Assembly: GCA_002359075.1 (NCBI GenBank)
Contig: DEQA01000298.1
Span: forward strand, 456-12,063
Direction of reading: 5' to 3'
DNA from: Planococcaceae bacterium UBA3378
GTDB taxonomy: Bacteria > Bacillota > Bacilli > Bacillales_A > Planococcaceae
Length of the DNA: 11,608 nucleotides
In this document: positions 5,258-11,608 of the stretch, piece by piece
Layout: every line of letters begins with the position of its first letter
Numbering within the stretch: position 1 is the first letter of the stretch
Made by a program: the position numbers and the translations under genes
Notes under the pieces: model-generated
What the model was told of the DNA's origin: nothing
The model's input: only the letters and a program-made list of their open reading frames with translations
Databases searched by the model: none

Positions 5258-7858
5258 TCATTCTTCATCTTTCCCAAAGAACACTCTCTCCAGCTGAATA
5301 ATAACAAGTGGAATGAATGCTAATCCATACACAGCAAGCAATTGAACATGGCTTAATGTAGCAACCTCAAACCAGCCGGCAATCAGTACGGTATTTAACA
5401 ACGTCAAGCCCAGCAAAAAGGCAATCCATGCAGAGATGTTTGTGAAAAGGCCAAGTTTAAAGATGGATTGATCCGCCCGGCAGTTGAAACCGTGGAACAG
5501 CCGCGCTAAACATAATGTAGCAAAGGCCATCGTGCTGCCTGTTATAGGATCACCGGATGATAAGCCGATTTGGAAGGCGATGATCGTTACTGCTGCAATA
5601 AGGAGCCCCTCTAATCCTACTTGGGTGACGAATTTTTTGTTTAGTAACGGTTCCTCGATATTACGCGGTTTTTCCTTCATCAGCTTTTTGTTGTGCGGCT
5701 CAAGTCCAATTGCAATCGCCGGTAAGCTGTCTGTCAGTAAGTTAATAAATAATAAGTGAACAGGCGCAAACGGAACAGGCAATGCCAAGAGTGTCGCATA
5801 CAGCACGACTAAAATAGCACCTGCATTCCCGGATAATAAAAACTTAATCGCATTGCGGATGTTGGCATAAATACTGCGCCCGTTTGAGATCGCTTTAACA
5901 ATCGTTAAGAAATTGTCGTCGGTTAAAATCATCGAGGAGGCATCCTTTGCGACTTCTGTACCGGTAATCCCCATCGCAACACCAATGTTCGCCTGTTTTA
6001 GGGCAGGGGCATCATTTACACCGTCTCCTGTCATGGCAACAACATGTCCTTTTTCCTGCCAGGCCTTCACAATCCGGATTTTGTGCTCCGGTGAGACACG
6101 TGCATAGACGGAAATCTTTTCTACTTTGTTTCGCAGCTCTTCATCTGTTAATCGTTCAATTTCCACGCCTTCCATCGCTTCAGACGAATCTTTTAAAATA
6201 CCGATTTGCTTTGCGATCGCTGTGGCGGTAATTTTATGATCCCCTGTAATCATGACCGGCTTAATGCCTGCGTCAATACAGTCCGCGATGGCCTGGGCAG
6301 ATTCCTCACGAGGCGGGTCCATCATTGCGATTAATCCAACAAATGTGTAGTTATTTTCATCTTCTTTACTGATGCGGGGAGAGAAGACGTCCTTATAAGC
6401 GATGGCCAGTACGCGCAGTCCCTCGCTTGAAAATGTATCGGTCGCCCGCCTGATGCTCGCAAGCTGCTGCTCTGTAATGCCCATCGCGCCTTTAGATGTT
6501 TCAATTTTCCGGATGCGCGGCAGCAACACATCGACGGCTCCTTTTGTAATCATGATGTTGCGGGTGCCCATGCGGTTAACCGTACTCATTAATTTACGGG
6601 CAGAATCAAACGGTACTTCACCGACACGCTGATGAAGGCCGCGGATGATTTGCTCATTCAGTTCATATTGATGGCCGAAATTGACAAGTGCTAATTCGGT
6701 CGGGTCTCCGATTTGTTTGCCATCGGAAAGAATCGAATCATTACATAATAGCGCCATATCGAGAAATTTTTTATGCAGCGGATTTTTCGGCTGCAGCTGA
6801 TCATGCGGGAAAATGCCCTCGCTCATATACAATTTTTGCACAGCCATTTTATTTTGCGTCAGTGTGCCTGTTTTGTCGGAGCAGATGATTGAGACACTGC
6901 CGAGGCTTTCGACAGCAGGCAATTTACGCATAATCGCATTTTGCTTTGCCATGTTTTGCGTGCCGAATGCCAGCACGATTGTTACGATCGAGCTTAAAGC
7001 CTCCGGAATGGCTGCAACGGCAAGTGATACTGCGAACATAAAGGAATCGACCAGCTCACGGCCGCGTAAAAGATCCAGTCCGAAAATAATAAGACAGATG
7101 AGAATAATACCAAAGGCAAGCCGCTTCCCAAAGTTATCCAGACTTTGTTGAAGGGGCGTTCTCTTTTCCTTGGCGCTGTCCAGCAGACTGGCGATTTTAC
7201 CGATTTCCGTATTCATCCCGATCGACGTAACGATTGCTTGTCCACGACCTTTTGTGACAAAGCTTCCGGAAAAGACCATGTTTTTCTTATCGCCAAGGGC
7301 TACATCTGTGTCGTTGATAATATGGGCCATTTTATCGATCGCCAGCGATTCACCAGTCAGTGAGCTTTCATTGATCTGCAGCCCGTAGCTTTCCAATATA
7401 CGGCCGTCTGCACTAATATAATCCCCGGCTTCTAACATAAGAAGGTCGCCTACAATTACTTCTCTTGAAGGGATTTCAAGTATTTCTCCGTTCCGCAGTA
7501 CTTTTGCGATAGGGGCGGCCATTGCTTTTAGGCTGTTTAATGACTTTTCAGCTTTGATATGCTGCACCGTTCCTAAAATCGAGTTTAAAACAATAACGAC
7601 GATGATGACGATGGAACTTTCCACATCTCCGAGAAAGATAGAAATAACAGCGGCCATTATTAAAATAATGACTAAAAAATCCTGGAACTGCTCTAGAAAA
7701 ACCTGTACCGCATTCTTTTGCTTGCCTTCTTTTAATTCGTTGTATCCATGCTCTTTGTGACGTAATTGAACTTCAAATTCTGATAATCCTTGAGGTGTCA
7801 CGTCCAATTTCTTCATTACCTCTTGGGCAGAGGCTCGGTAGTATTGTGTCGCATCCAT
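5258..7858 (-). CDS. Cation-transporting P-type ATPase, P2A calcium-pump type with single predicted Ca2+ site
   Basis: An 866-residue ten-helix membrane pump that exports Ca2+ (possibly also Mn2+) at the cost of ATP. N-terminal cation ATPase domain at ~1-70; M1-M2 ~55-98; actuator domain with TGES 168-171; M3-M4 ~247-300; phosphorylation site DKTGT with D328; nucleotide-binding KGA 439-441; TGD 538-540; hinge GDGVND 611-616; M5-M10 ~670-860. Ion ligands by alignment to SERCA: E286 in PEALS (E309), N678 (N768), N706, T709 and D710 (N796, T799, D800) are kept. The site I glutamates are not: A681 replaces E771, and alanine or arginine stands at E908. One Ca2+ per cycle is inferred. The PEALSSIVTI form resembles the streptococcal/lactococcal CaxP-like branch more than B. 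subtilis YloB. A GGAGGGG site precedes the ATG. Confidence 0.93.
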   Translation of the reverse strand: MDATQYYRASAQEVMKKLDVTPQGLSEFEVQLRHKEHGYNELKEGKQKNAVQVFLEQFQDFLVIILIMAAVISIFLGDVESSIVIIVVIVLNSILGTVQHIKAEKSLNSLKAMAAPIAKVLRNGEILEIPSREVIVGDLLMLEAGDYISADGRILESYGLQINESSLTGESLAIDKMAHIINDTDVALGDKKNMVFSGSFVTKGRGQAIVTSIGMNTEIGKIASLLDSAKEKRTPLQQSLDNFGKRLAFGIILICLIIFGLDLLRGRELVDSFMFAVSLAVAAIPEALSSIVTIVLAFGTQNMAKQNAIMRKLPAVESLGSVSIICSDKTGTLTQNKMAVQKLYMSEGIFPHDQLQPKNPLHKKFLDMALLCNDSILSDGKQIGDPTELALVNFGHQYELNEQIIRGLHQRVGEVPFDSARKLMSTVNRMGTRNIMITKGAVDVLLPRIRKIETSKGAMGITEQQLASIRRATDTFSSEGLRVLAIAYKDVFSPRISKEDENNYTFVGLIAMMDPPREESAQAIADCIDAGIKPVMITGDHKITATAIAKQIGILKDSSEAMEGVEIERLTDEELRNKVEKISVYARVSPEHKIRIVKAWQEKGHVVAMTGDGVNDAPALKQANIGVAMGITGTEVAKDASSMILTDDNFLTIVKAISNGRSIYANIRNAIKFLLSGNAGAILVVLYATLLALPVPFAPVHLLFINLLTDSLPAIAIGLEPHNKKLMKEKPRNIEEPLLNKKFVTQVGLEGLLIAAVTIIAFQIGLSSGDPITGSTMAFATLCLARLFHGFNCRADQSIFKLGLFTNISAWIAFLLGLTLLNTVLIAGWFEVATLSHVQLLAVYGLAFIPLVIIQLERVFFGKDEE

Positions 7859-8024
7859 TAGAAAACCCCTCCATCGGTCTATATGAATGATTTATAGTTT
7901 AACCGGAAGATTCATCTTGTTACTAGAATACGAACTATCCGATTGGATCATTCAATATAACCAAATGTATGGTCGAGGTCTTTAAAATATACTATATTAC
8001 CGGACTTCTTTTTTTCTCTAAGTT
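7859..8024 (-). promoter_or_regulatory. Upstream region of the Ca2+ ATPase with an AT-rich palindrome
   Basis: This gap between the two minus-strand genes must hold the ATPase promoter, since a strong terminator closes the gene upstream. A 13-bp palindrome AATATA-C-TATATT (7986-7998) is a possible operator. No near-consensus -35/-10 pair stands out, and no known riboswitch is recognised. Confidence 0.3.
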
Positions 8025-8054
8025 AAAAAGAGCGTTAATGTAAAATTAACACTC
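8025..8054 (-). terminator. Intrinsic terminator of the ytaF-like gene
   Basis: On the minus strand GAGTGTTAA and TTAACGCTC pair over 9 bp with one G-T wobble around a 7-base loop, then TTTTT (8029-8025). It starts about 28 bases after the stop. Confidence 0.88.
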
Positions 8055-8082
8055 TTATCGGAAAAACAAGTATTCTATAATG

Positions 8083-8679
8083 CTACATTTTAAAAAGACC
8101 GATCACGATTAAGGCGATCCCCGGAAGCAAGGTAAGTTTTTTCATCCACGCCACACTTCTGAAAATTTTCCCTATATGAATACCGGCTATGACAAAAATG
8201 GCACTTGAAATCGTGACGACGATAGAGAATAAAATAGGCGGCAAATCAATTAATGCTGCGCCAATTCCTGCTCCAAACGAGTCTAGTGACAGAGCCAGCC
8301 CCAAAAATAAAGCCTCTATTCCGTTGATTTTCCCCGATTTATCGAAATCCGCCTCCATCGGTTTTTTTAAGATTTTGATCATAATGGCAAATGGTTTGAT
8401 TTCAAATTCGATAATTTTACAATCAGACGCAGACTCATGCGCGTTTCGCTGGGAAGTGATGAACTGGTACAACACCCAAATACCGATTCCGATCAGTATA
8501 ATGCCGCCAATTCTTTCGCCGGCTTCGTACGATATAAACAGCTCGAAAAACGAACCAAGCCCCATCGCAAGCAGCAATACGAGGAATGTACAGGACGAAA
8601 TAATGATCAATGATTTGAGCGGGATTGTGACTTTCCGCATCCCGTAGGTTAACCCGACTGTAAAACTATCAAGACTCAC
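8083..8679 (-). CDS. ytaF: MntP-family membrane protein, YtaF-like (sporulation membrane protein)
   Basis: The visible ORF gives 198 residues from a GTG at 8679, with about six hydrophobic segments. The two MntP-type half repeats are marked by SLDSFTVGL at the N-terminus and ALSLDSFGAGIGAAL in the second half; the acidic residue in each SLDSF is the likely ion ligand of this family. A hydrophilic loop (residues ~75-120) lies between them. Overall it is closer to YtaF of sporulating Bacillus than to the shorter manganese exporter MntP. The GTG at 8679 would cut into the first membrane helix. In-frame coding-like sequence (KISDIAALLLLGFAV) continues back to 8724, where a GTA sits 6 bases after GGAGG. 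The natural start was therefore probably at 8724, and the gene may be poorly translated or begin at a rare codon. It has its own terminator. Confidence 0.8.
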   Translation of the reverse strand: MSLDSFTVGLTYGMRKVTIPLKSLIIISSCTFLVLLLAMGLGSFFELFISYEAGERIGGIILIGIGIWVLYQFITSQRNAHESASDCKIIEFEIKPFAIMIKILKKPMEADFDKSGKINGIEALFLGLALSLDSFGAGIGAALIDLPPILFSIVVTISSAIFVIAGIHIGKIFRSVAWMKKLTLLPGIALIVIGLFKM

Positions 8680-8730
8680 TGCAAATCCTAAAAGCAGTAA
8701 AGCGGCTATATCACTTATTTTTACTCACTC

Positions 8731-8735
8731 CCTCC
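8731..8735 (-). promoter_or_regulatory. Ribosome binding site of the ytaF-like gene, facing a GTA codon
   Basis: Minus-strand GGAGG sits 6 bases from the in-frame GTA at 8724-8722. The nearest GTG (8728) is out of frame and only 2 bases away. The GTG at 8679 is over 50 bases away, too far for this site to serve. Confidence 0.6.
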
Positions 8736-8952
8736 ATTTGAACTGTTGCTGCGGTCCACATTCGTTTAAAAATGGTTCGTTTATTCCTTGTCGAGTTGTT
8801 TGTTGAAAAAGTGTAATGGCTGCCGCATCTTTTTCTTTCAGGTGATATCACTTTCTTATCTTATGTAGAGGTATGGAGTTGCGTGCGAGACAACTGTACA
8901 TAGTAAAAGGAGGGAAGGAGTTAATTTCTACCGGATAAAATTCCAATAGTGA
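8736..8952. other. Intergenic stretch, nothing convincing
   Basis: It must hold the ytaF-like promoter on the minus strand. Short open stretches on both strands lack ribosome sites and family features. An AGGAGGGAAGGAG purine run near 8909-8921 is followed by no usable ORF. Confidence 0.4.
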
Positions 8953-9111
8953 TCTATCAGATGGAAGGCTAGCAGGAAGAAAGCTTGTCAGGATGTGATT
9001 CCCGGCAGACCTTCGTCTATAAATGACATAGTATTTGAATTAGCAGCAGTACTGTTAATCACAGCTATTGAAAGCTACCTGTTCCTAGAAATTACATATT
9101 ATAGTAAATAA
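8953..9111 (+). pseudogene. C-terminal remnant of a VanZ-like membrane protein
   Basis: One frame is open from a TGA at 8950 to a TAA at 9109 and has no start codon. It reads ACQDVIPGRPSSINDIVFE, then LAAVLLITAIESYLF, and a short tail. The (Q)xxIPGRxxSxxDI motif followed by a hydrophobic helix is characteristic of the C-terminal end of VanZ-family proteins. The upstream two-thirds of the family is not recognisable in any frame, so this looks like a decayed 3' end. The evidence is one motif of about 30 residues. Confidence 0.45.
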
Positions 9112-9114
9112 TAT
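9096..9114. promoter_or_regulatory. AT-rich inverted repeat upstream of ohr
   Basis: ATATTAT (9096-9102) and ATAATAT (9108-9114) flank AGTAA, and TTAC/GTAA extend the symmetry with a small bulge. It lies about 160 bases before ohr. It could be an operator, but it does not match the remembered OhrR site, and AT-rich repeats arise by chance. Confidence 0.25.
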
Positions 9115-9271
9115 AAGTAATAATTTTCCTTTGTGATAAAAAGAATATAAAGTTTCTTAGGCAGCGGCTGTGGTCGCTACTTCAAAACAAAAAATTAGCA
9201 GCTACAGTGATAAAAGGAAATAAAAAGGGTATGGAGTAGGTGAGTGCAAAAAAACAAAAGGAGCTGTTAGT

Positions 9272-9694
9272 ATGTCAGAAAAATTATTTACGGCAAGTGT
9301 GACCGCTTTAGGCGGACGAGAAGGTAAGGTGCAATCGGATGATGGTGTCATTCAATTTGAAACAGCCATGCCTGGTACACCAAGAGCGAAACAGCTGGAA
9401 AAGGCGACAAACCCGGAGCAGCTATTTGCTGCCGGATATGCCGCCTGCTTTGACAGCGCCCTGCAATTGACGGCGAGTAAGGCACGCGTGAAATTTACCT
9501 CAGAAGTAACAGCCAATGTCAGCCTGCTGAAGGATGAAGAAGACCAAGGCTTTAAGCTGGCAGTTGTCTTACAGGTGAAGGGAACGGATATTGAAAAAGA
9601 ACAATTAAAGGAACTTGTTGAAAAAGCACATCAGGTTTGTCCGTATTCAAAGGCGACAAGAGGGAATATTGAGGTTACGCTGGAAGTTGTATAA
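9272..9694 (+). CDS. ohrA: Organic hydroperoxide resistance protein (Ohr, OsmC family), OhrA-like
   Basis: A 140-residue cytoplasmic thiol peroxidase, the full family length, that reduces organic and fatty-acid hydroperoxides to alcohols using lipoylated-protein or thiol electrons. The peroxidatic cysteine is C59 in GYAACFDSAL and the resolving cysteine is C123 in VCPYSKATRGN. The active-site arginine (R16 in GGREGK) and glutamate (E49 in TNPEQLF) that complete the Ohr site are present. The sequence AACFDSALQL and the MPGTPRAK segment favour OhrA over the OhrB type. AAAAGGAG lies 8 bases before the ATG. No ohrR regulator is next to it in this window, unlike the common ohrA-ohrR arrangement, so any peroxide control must come from elsewhere. 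No clear hairpin terminator follows; only a seven-T run appears near 9714. Confidence 0.95.
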   Translation: MSEKLFTASVTALGGREGKVQSDDGVIQFETAMPGTPRAKQLEKATNPEQLFAAGYAACFDSALQLTASKARVKFTSEVTANVSLLKDEEDQGFKLAVVLQVKGTDIEKEQLKELVEKAHQVCPYSKATRGNIEVTLEVV

Positions 9695-9767
9695 AGCGGC
9701 GGACAGATACTAATTTTTTTGCTTCGATCAACCAATAAAAGCTTATATGTATTTTTACCGTTTTGTA

Positions 9768-9795
9768 TTGTGAATTAATTGAAATATGGTAAGAT
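9768..9795 (+). promoter_or_regulatory. SigA-type promoter with extended -10 for the leader/ABC-F unit
   Basis: TTGTGA (9768-9773), a 16-base spacer, then TGG-TAAGAT with the -10 at 9790-9795 and the TGn extension directly before it. It lies about 33 bases ahead of the leader ATG. Confidence 0.55.
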
Positions 9796-9827
9796 TAACA
9801 TAACTTAAATGAACGGAGGTGGGAAGA

Positions 9828-9959
9828 ATGATGAATATGGCTACGACGACAGGTGTAAAAGTGGATACAGCTATGTATTTTGCACGTGTCATTACTTTTG
9901 ATTTTGCTGCTAACGGGATAGGTGTGCCCTTTTTTAGACAAATTCAAAAGAACGCGTAG
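9828..9959 (+). CDS. 43-codon leader peptide ahead of the ABC-F gene
   Basis: ATG at 9828 with GGAGGTGG 8 bases upstream, the best ribosome site in the region, and a stop TAG at 9957. The peptide starts MMNMATTTGVKVDTAMYFAR and ends GVPFFRQIQKNA; no family or membrane segment is recognised. It is followed within 100 bases by overlapping hairpins, a T-run and an ABC-F gene. That order matches the leader ORFs through which antibiotic-resistance ABC-F genes are controlled: a drug-stalled ribosome changes the folding of the downstream RNA. A separate function as a small protein is possible. The stalling site cannot be read from sequence. Confidence 0.65.
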   Translation: MMNMATTTGVKVDTAMYFARVITFDFAANGIGVPFFRQIQKNA

Positions 9960-9975
9960 CTGATTAACTTCATTC

Positions 9976-9994
9976 TTTTCACAATTTGTGAAAG
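9976..9994 (+). promoter_or_regulatory. Hairpin between leader ORF and terminator
   Basis: TTCACAA-T-TTGTGAA (9978-9992) is a perfect 7-bp palindrome, extendable by one A-T and one G-T pair. Its right arm overlaps the left arm of the terminator (from 9991), so both cannot form fully at once. As DNA it could instead be a protein operator. Confidence 0.55.
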
Positions 9995-10022
9995 ACTGCT
10001 CAGTTAATGGGTAGTCTTTTTT
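9991..10022 (+). terminator. Intrinsic terminator, probable attenuator of the ABC-F gene
   Basis: AAAGACTGCTC (9991-10001) pairs with GGGTAGTCTTT (10009-10019) over 11 bp with two wobbles around AGTTAAT, followed by a six-T run to 10022. It stands between the promoter/leader ORF and the ABC-F start at 10059, so readthrough is needed for expression. ATTAACT (9963-9969), just after the leader stop, can pair with the loop AGTTAAT (10002-10008) as a weak alternative fold. Confidence 0.75.
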
Positions 10023-10058
10023 GTATGCTTTTTTCAGCTGCGCTGGGAGGCGTAGGAA

Positions 10059-11608
10059 ATGCAATTAAAAGCAGAAAATGTATCAAAATCAATCGGCGGT
10101 AATCAAATTTTTACAAAAATGAATATGGAAGTACTGCCAGGGGAGCGGGTAGCAGTAGTAGGGCGTAATGGCTGCGGGAAGACAACGCTTTTTCAGCTTC
10201 TTGCCGGTGTTGAGCAGCCTGACGAGGGAAGAGTGGTAAAAGCGAAGGGAGATCAAGTCGGCTATTTACATCAAATTCCCGATTTTCCGGATAAAACGGT
10301 TTATGAGGTGCTTACCGGGGCCTTTACAGAGCTCCTTCAAATGCTAAAGCGCCTGCAAGAGCTTGAACAGCAAATGATCCAAGAGACAACAGATAAACTG
10401 CTTCATCAATACGGAGAGCTTCAGGAACAATTTATCGTACATGGCGGCTACGAAATCGAGGCGAAAATTTCCTCCGTAACAAACGGATTAGGAATTCATC
10501 CGTTACTGAAAAGTCACTTTGATGACCTGAGCGGTGGAGAGAAAACAAAGGTAATGCTCGCCCATATTATTTTGCAGCAGCCAAGCATTTTATTATTGGA
10601 TGAACCGACCAATCATCTCGATTTGACAGCCATTGAATGGCTGGAACATTATATTCACTATTTTAAAGGGACGGTCATCATGATTTCCCATGACCGCCAA
10701 TTTTTAAATAATACAGCGCAAAAAATAGTTGAAATAGAAGACGGAGAAATCTGGGGGAGCATCGGTAACTACGATGCCTATTTGCAGAATAAGGAATTGA
10801 AGATTGAACAGCAATTCGCCGCCTATCAGGAGCAGCAAAAGAAAATCCAAAAGATCAAGGAAGCTATCCGCAGACTGCGGCAATGGGCCAATGAGGCATC
10901 TCCGCCGAATCCGGATTTATATCGAAAAGCAAAAGCAATGGAAAAAATGCTGGAGCGAATGGAGCTTGTCAAAAAGCCTAAAAACGAAAAAGTAATGAAT
11001 TTACAGCTCCAGGTGAATCAACGCGCTGGTAAAGAAGTGTTTGAGTTACAGGATGTGATGCACGGCTTTGCAGACGAGATTTTATTCATGGATGTTAATT
11101 TACCGGTTTATTGGCAGGACCGGCTCGCGATTGTCGGAAACAATGGGACGGGGAAGTCTACGCTGCTGAAAATATTGCTTCAGCAAATCATACCGCTGTC
11201 CGGCAAGGTTAGGCAGGGGAGCAATGTCAAGGTCGGCTATTTAGCGCAGCAATTTGATACAAGTAAACCTTCTGCTCGGTTAATTGATGTATTTAGAGAA
11301 GATTTATCCCTAGCTGAAGGGGAAGCACGTCATGTTCTTGCACAGTTTCTGTTTTATGGCCACGATGTGTTTAAACGTGTCGGTGACTTAAGCGGCGGGG
11401 AAAAAATGCGGCTGCGGCTGGCTCAGTTAATGCATCAAAATTGTAATGTCTTAATTTTGGATGAACCAACAAACCATTTAGACATTGAATCAAGAGAAGT
11501 GCTGGAGGAAACATTGGAGAACTTCAAAGGAACCGTCATTGCAATCAGCCATGACCGCTACTTTTTACAAAGAATTTTCTCGAAAATAGCTTGGATCGAA
11601 AATCATTC
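10059..11608 (+). CDS. ABC-F family ATPase, putative ribosome-protection protein; 3' end cut by window
   Basis: 516 residues are visible without a stop. Two ABC domains lie in one chain with no membrane segment, so this is a soluble ABC-F protein acting on the ribosome and not a transporter. Domain 1: Walker A GRNGCGKT 35-42, signature LSGGE 157-161, Walker B ending in E182, H-switch H211. The charged interdomain linker (~240-315, including RRLRQWANEASPPNPDLYRK) would reach the ribosomal E/P site and peptidyl-transferase centre. Domain 2: Walker A GNNGTGKS 360-367, LSGGE 444-448, LILDEP 465-470, H498. GGGAGG lies 8 bases before the ATG. The leader ORF and attenuator upstream argue for an antibiotic-resistance type over a housekeeping one, but which drug class cannot be told from the linker by eye. 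Confidence 0.9.
   Translation, partial: MQLKAENVSKSIGGNQIFTKMNMEVLPGERVAVVGRNGCGKTTLFQLLAGVEQPDEGRVVKAKGDQVGYLHQIPDFPDKTVYEVLTGAFTELLQMLKRLQELEQQMIQETTDKLLHQYGELQEQFIVHGGYEIEAKISSVTNGLGIHPLLKSHFDDLSGGEKTKVMLAHIILQQPSILLLDEPTNHLDLTAIEWLEHYIHYFKGTVIMISHDRQFLNNTAQKIVEIEDGEIWGSIGNYDAYLQNKELKIEQQFAAYQEQQKKIQKIKEAIRRLRQWANEASPPNPDLYRKAKAMEKMLERMELVKKPKNEKVMNLQLQVNQRAGKEVFELQDVMHGFADEILFMDVNLPVYWQDRLAIVGNNGTGKSTLLKILLQQIIPLSGKVRQGSNVKVGYLAQQFDTSKPSARLIDVFREDLSLAEGEARHVLAQFLFYGHDVFKRVGDLSGGEKMRLRLAQLMHQNCNVLILDEPTNHLDIESREVLEETLENFKGTVIAISHDRYFLQRIFSKIAWIENH

Noticed and set aside
8728..8885. Minus-strand open stretch of about 50 codons upstream of the ytaF-like gene
   Set aside because: No ribosome site, basic low-complexity product, and it covers the region where the ytaF-like promoter must lie.
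8874..8939. 21-codon plus-strand ORF starting MELRARQL
   Set aside because: GAGGT abuts the ATG with no spacing, and no family or partner is visible.
8680..9271. Possible manganese (yybP-ykoY) riboswitch, suggested by the MntP-family gene
   Set aside because: The strong stems and conserved bases of that class were not found on either strand.
9795..10064. Minus-strand ORF of 89 codons across the leader and terminator
   Set aside because: It is antisense to the leader ORF and terminator, and its product looks random. The plus-strand architecture explains the region.
1..11608. CRISPR arrays, tRNA or rRNA genes, insertion sequences
   Set aside because: No regularly spaced repeats, cloverleaf or rRNA-like sequence, transposase or terminal repeats were seen.

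Overview
The window looks like chromosome of a low-GC, Gram-positive, endospore-forming relative of Bacillus (Bacillaceae or Planococcaceae-like). The signs are strong GGAGG-type ribosome binding sites, intrinsic hairpin plus T-run terminators, an LXG-type polymorphic toxin locus, a YtaF-like sporulation membrane protein, an OhrA-type peroxidase and an ABC-F protein. Genus and species cannot be fixed from the sequence alone.

Bases 1-3275 are an interbacterial-competition island. The 3' part of a large toxin gene, probably a type VII-secreted LXG protein, ends in an AT-rich PD-(D/E)XK nuclease-like tip. Its cognate immunity gene (Imm70-like) follows, then a terminator. Behind it lies a displaced second cassette: a frameshifted remnant of an older toxin middle region, a PT-TG plus HNH/AHH-like nuclease tail without an LXG domain, a second candidate immunity gene and another terminator.

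Bases 3276-5216 hold a quiet spacer, then a divergent pair: a LysR-type regulator (YwqM-like, minus) and an NAD(P)H-dependent FMN reductase (YwqN-like, plus). The gap between them carries two copies of an AATCG-N7-CGATT dyad that fit the LysR T-N11-A rule and lie 31 bp apart. From memory, a toxin cluster next to this pair resembles the B. subtilis ywqH-ywqN region.

Bases 5184-8735 are two minus-strand cation-related membrane genes: a P2A Ca2+-type ATPase that keeps site II but lacks the site I acidic residues, and a YtaF/MntP-family protein. The natural start codon of the latter appears to be GTA. Each gene has its own terminator.

Bases 8736-9271 hold a probable VanZ-like pseudogene tail. 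An Ohr peroxidase follows at 9272-9694. The window ends with an apparent antibiotic-responsive unit: promoter, 43-codon leader ORF, overlapping hairpins ending in an intrinsic terminator, and an ABC-F ATPase cut by the window end. This layout is typical of ribosome-mediated transcription attenuation.
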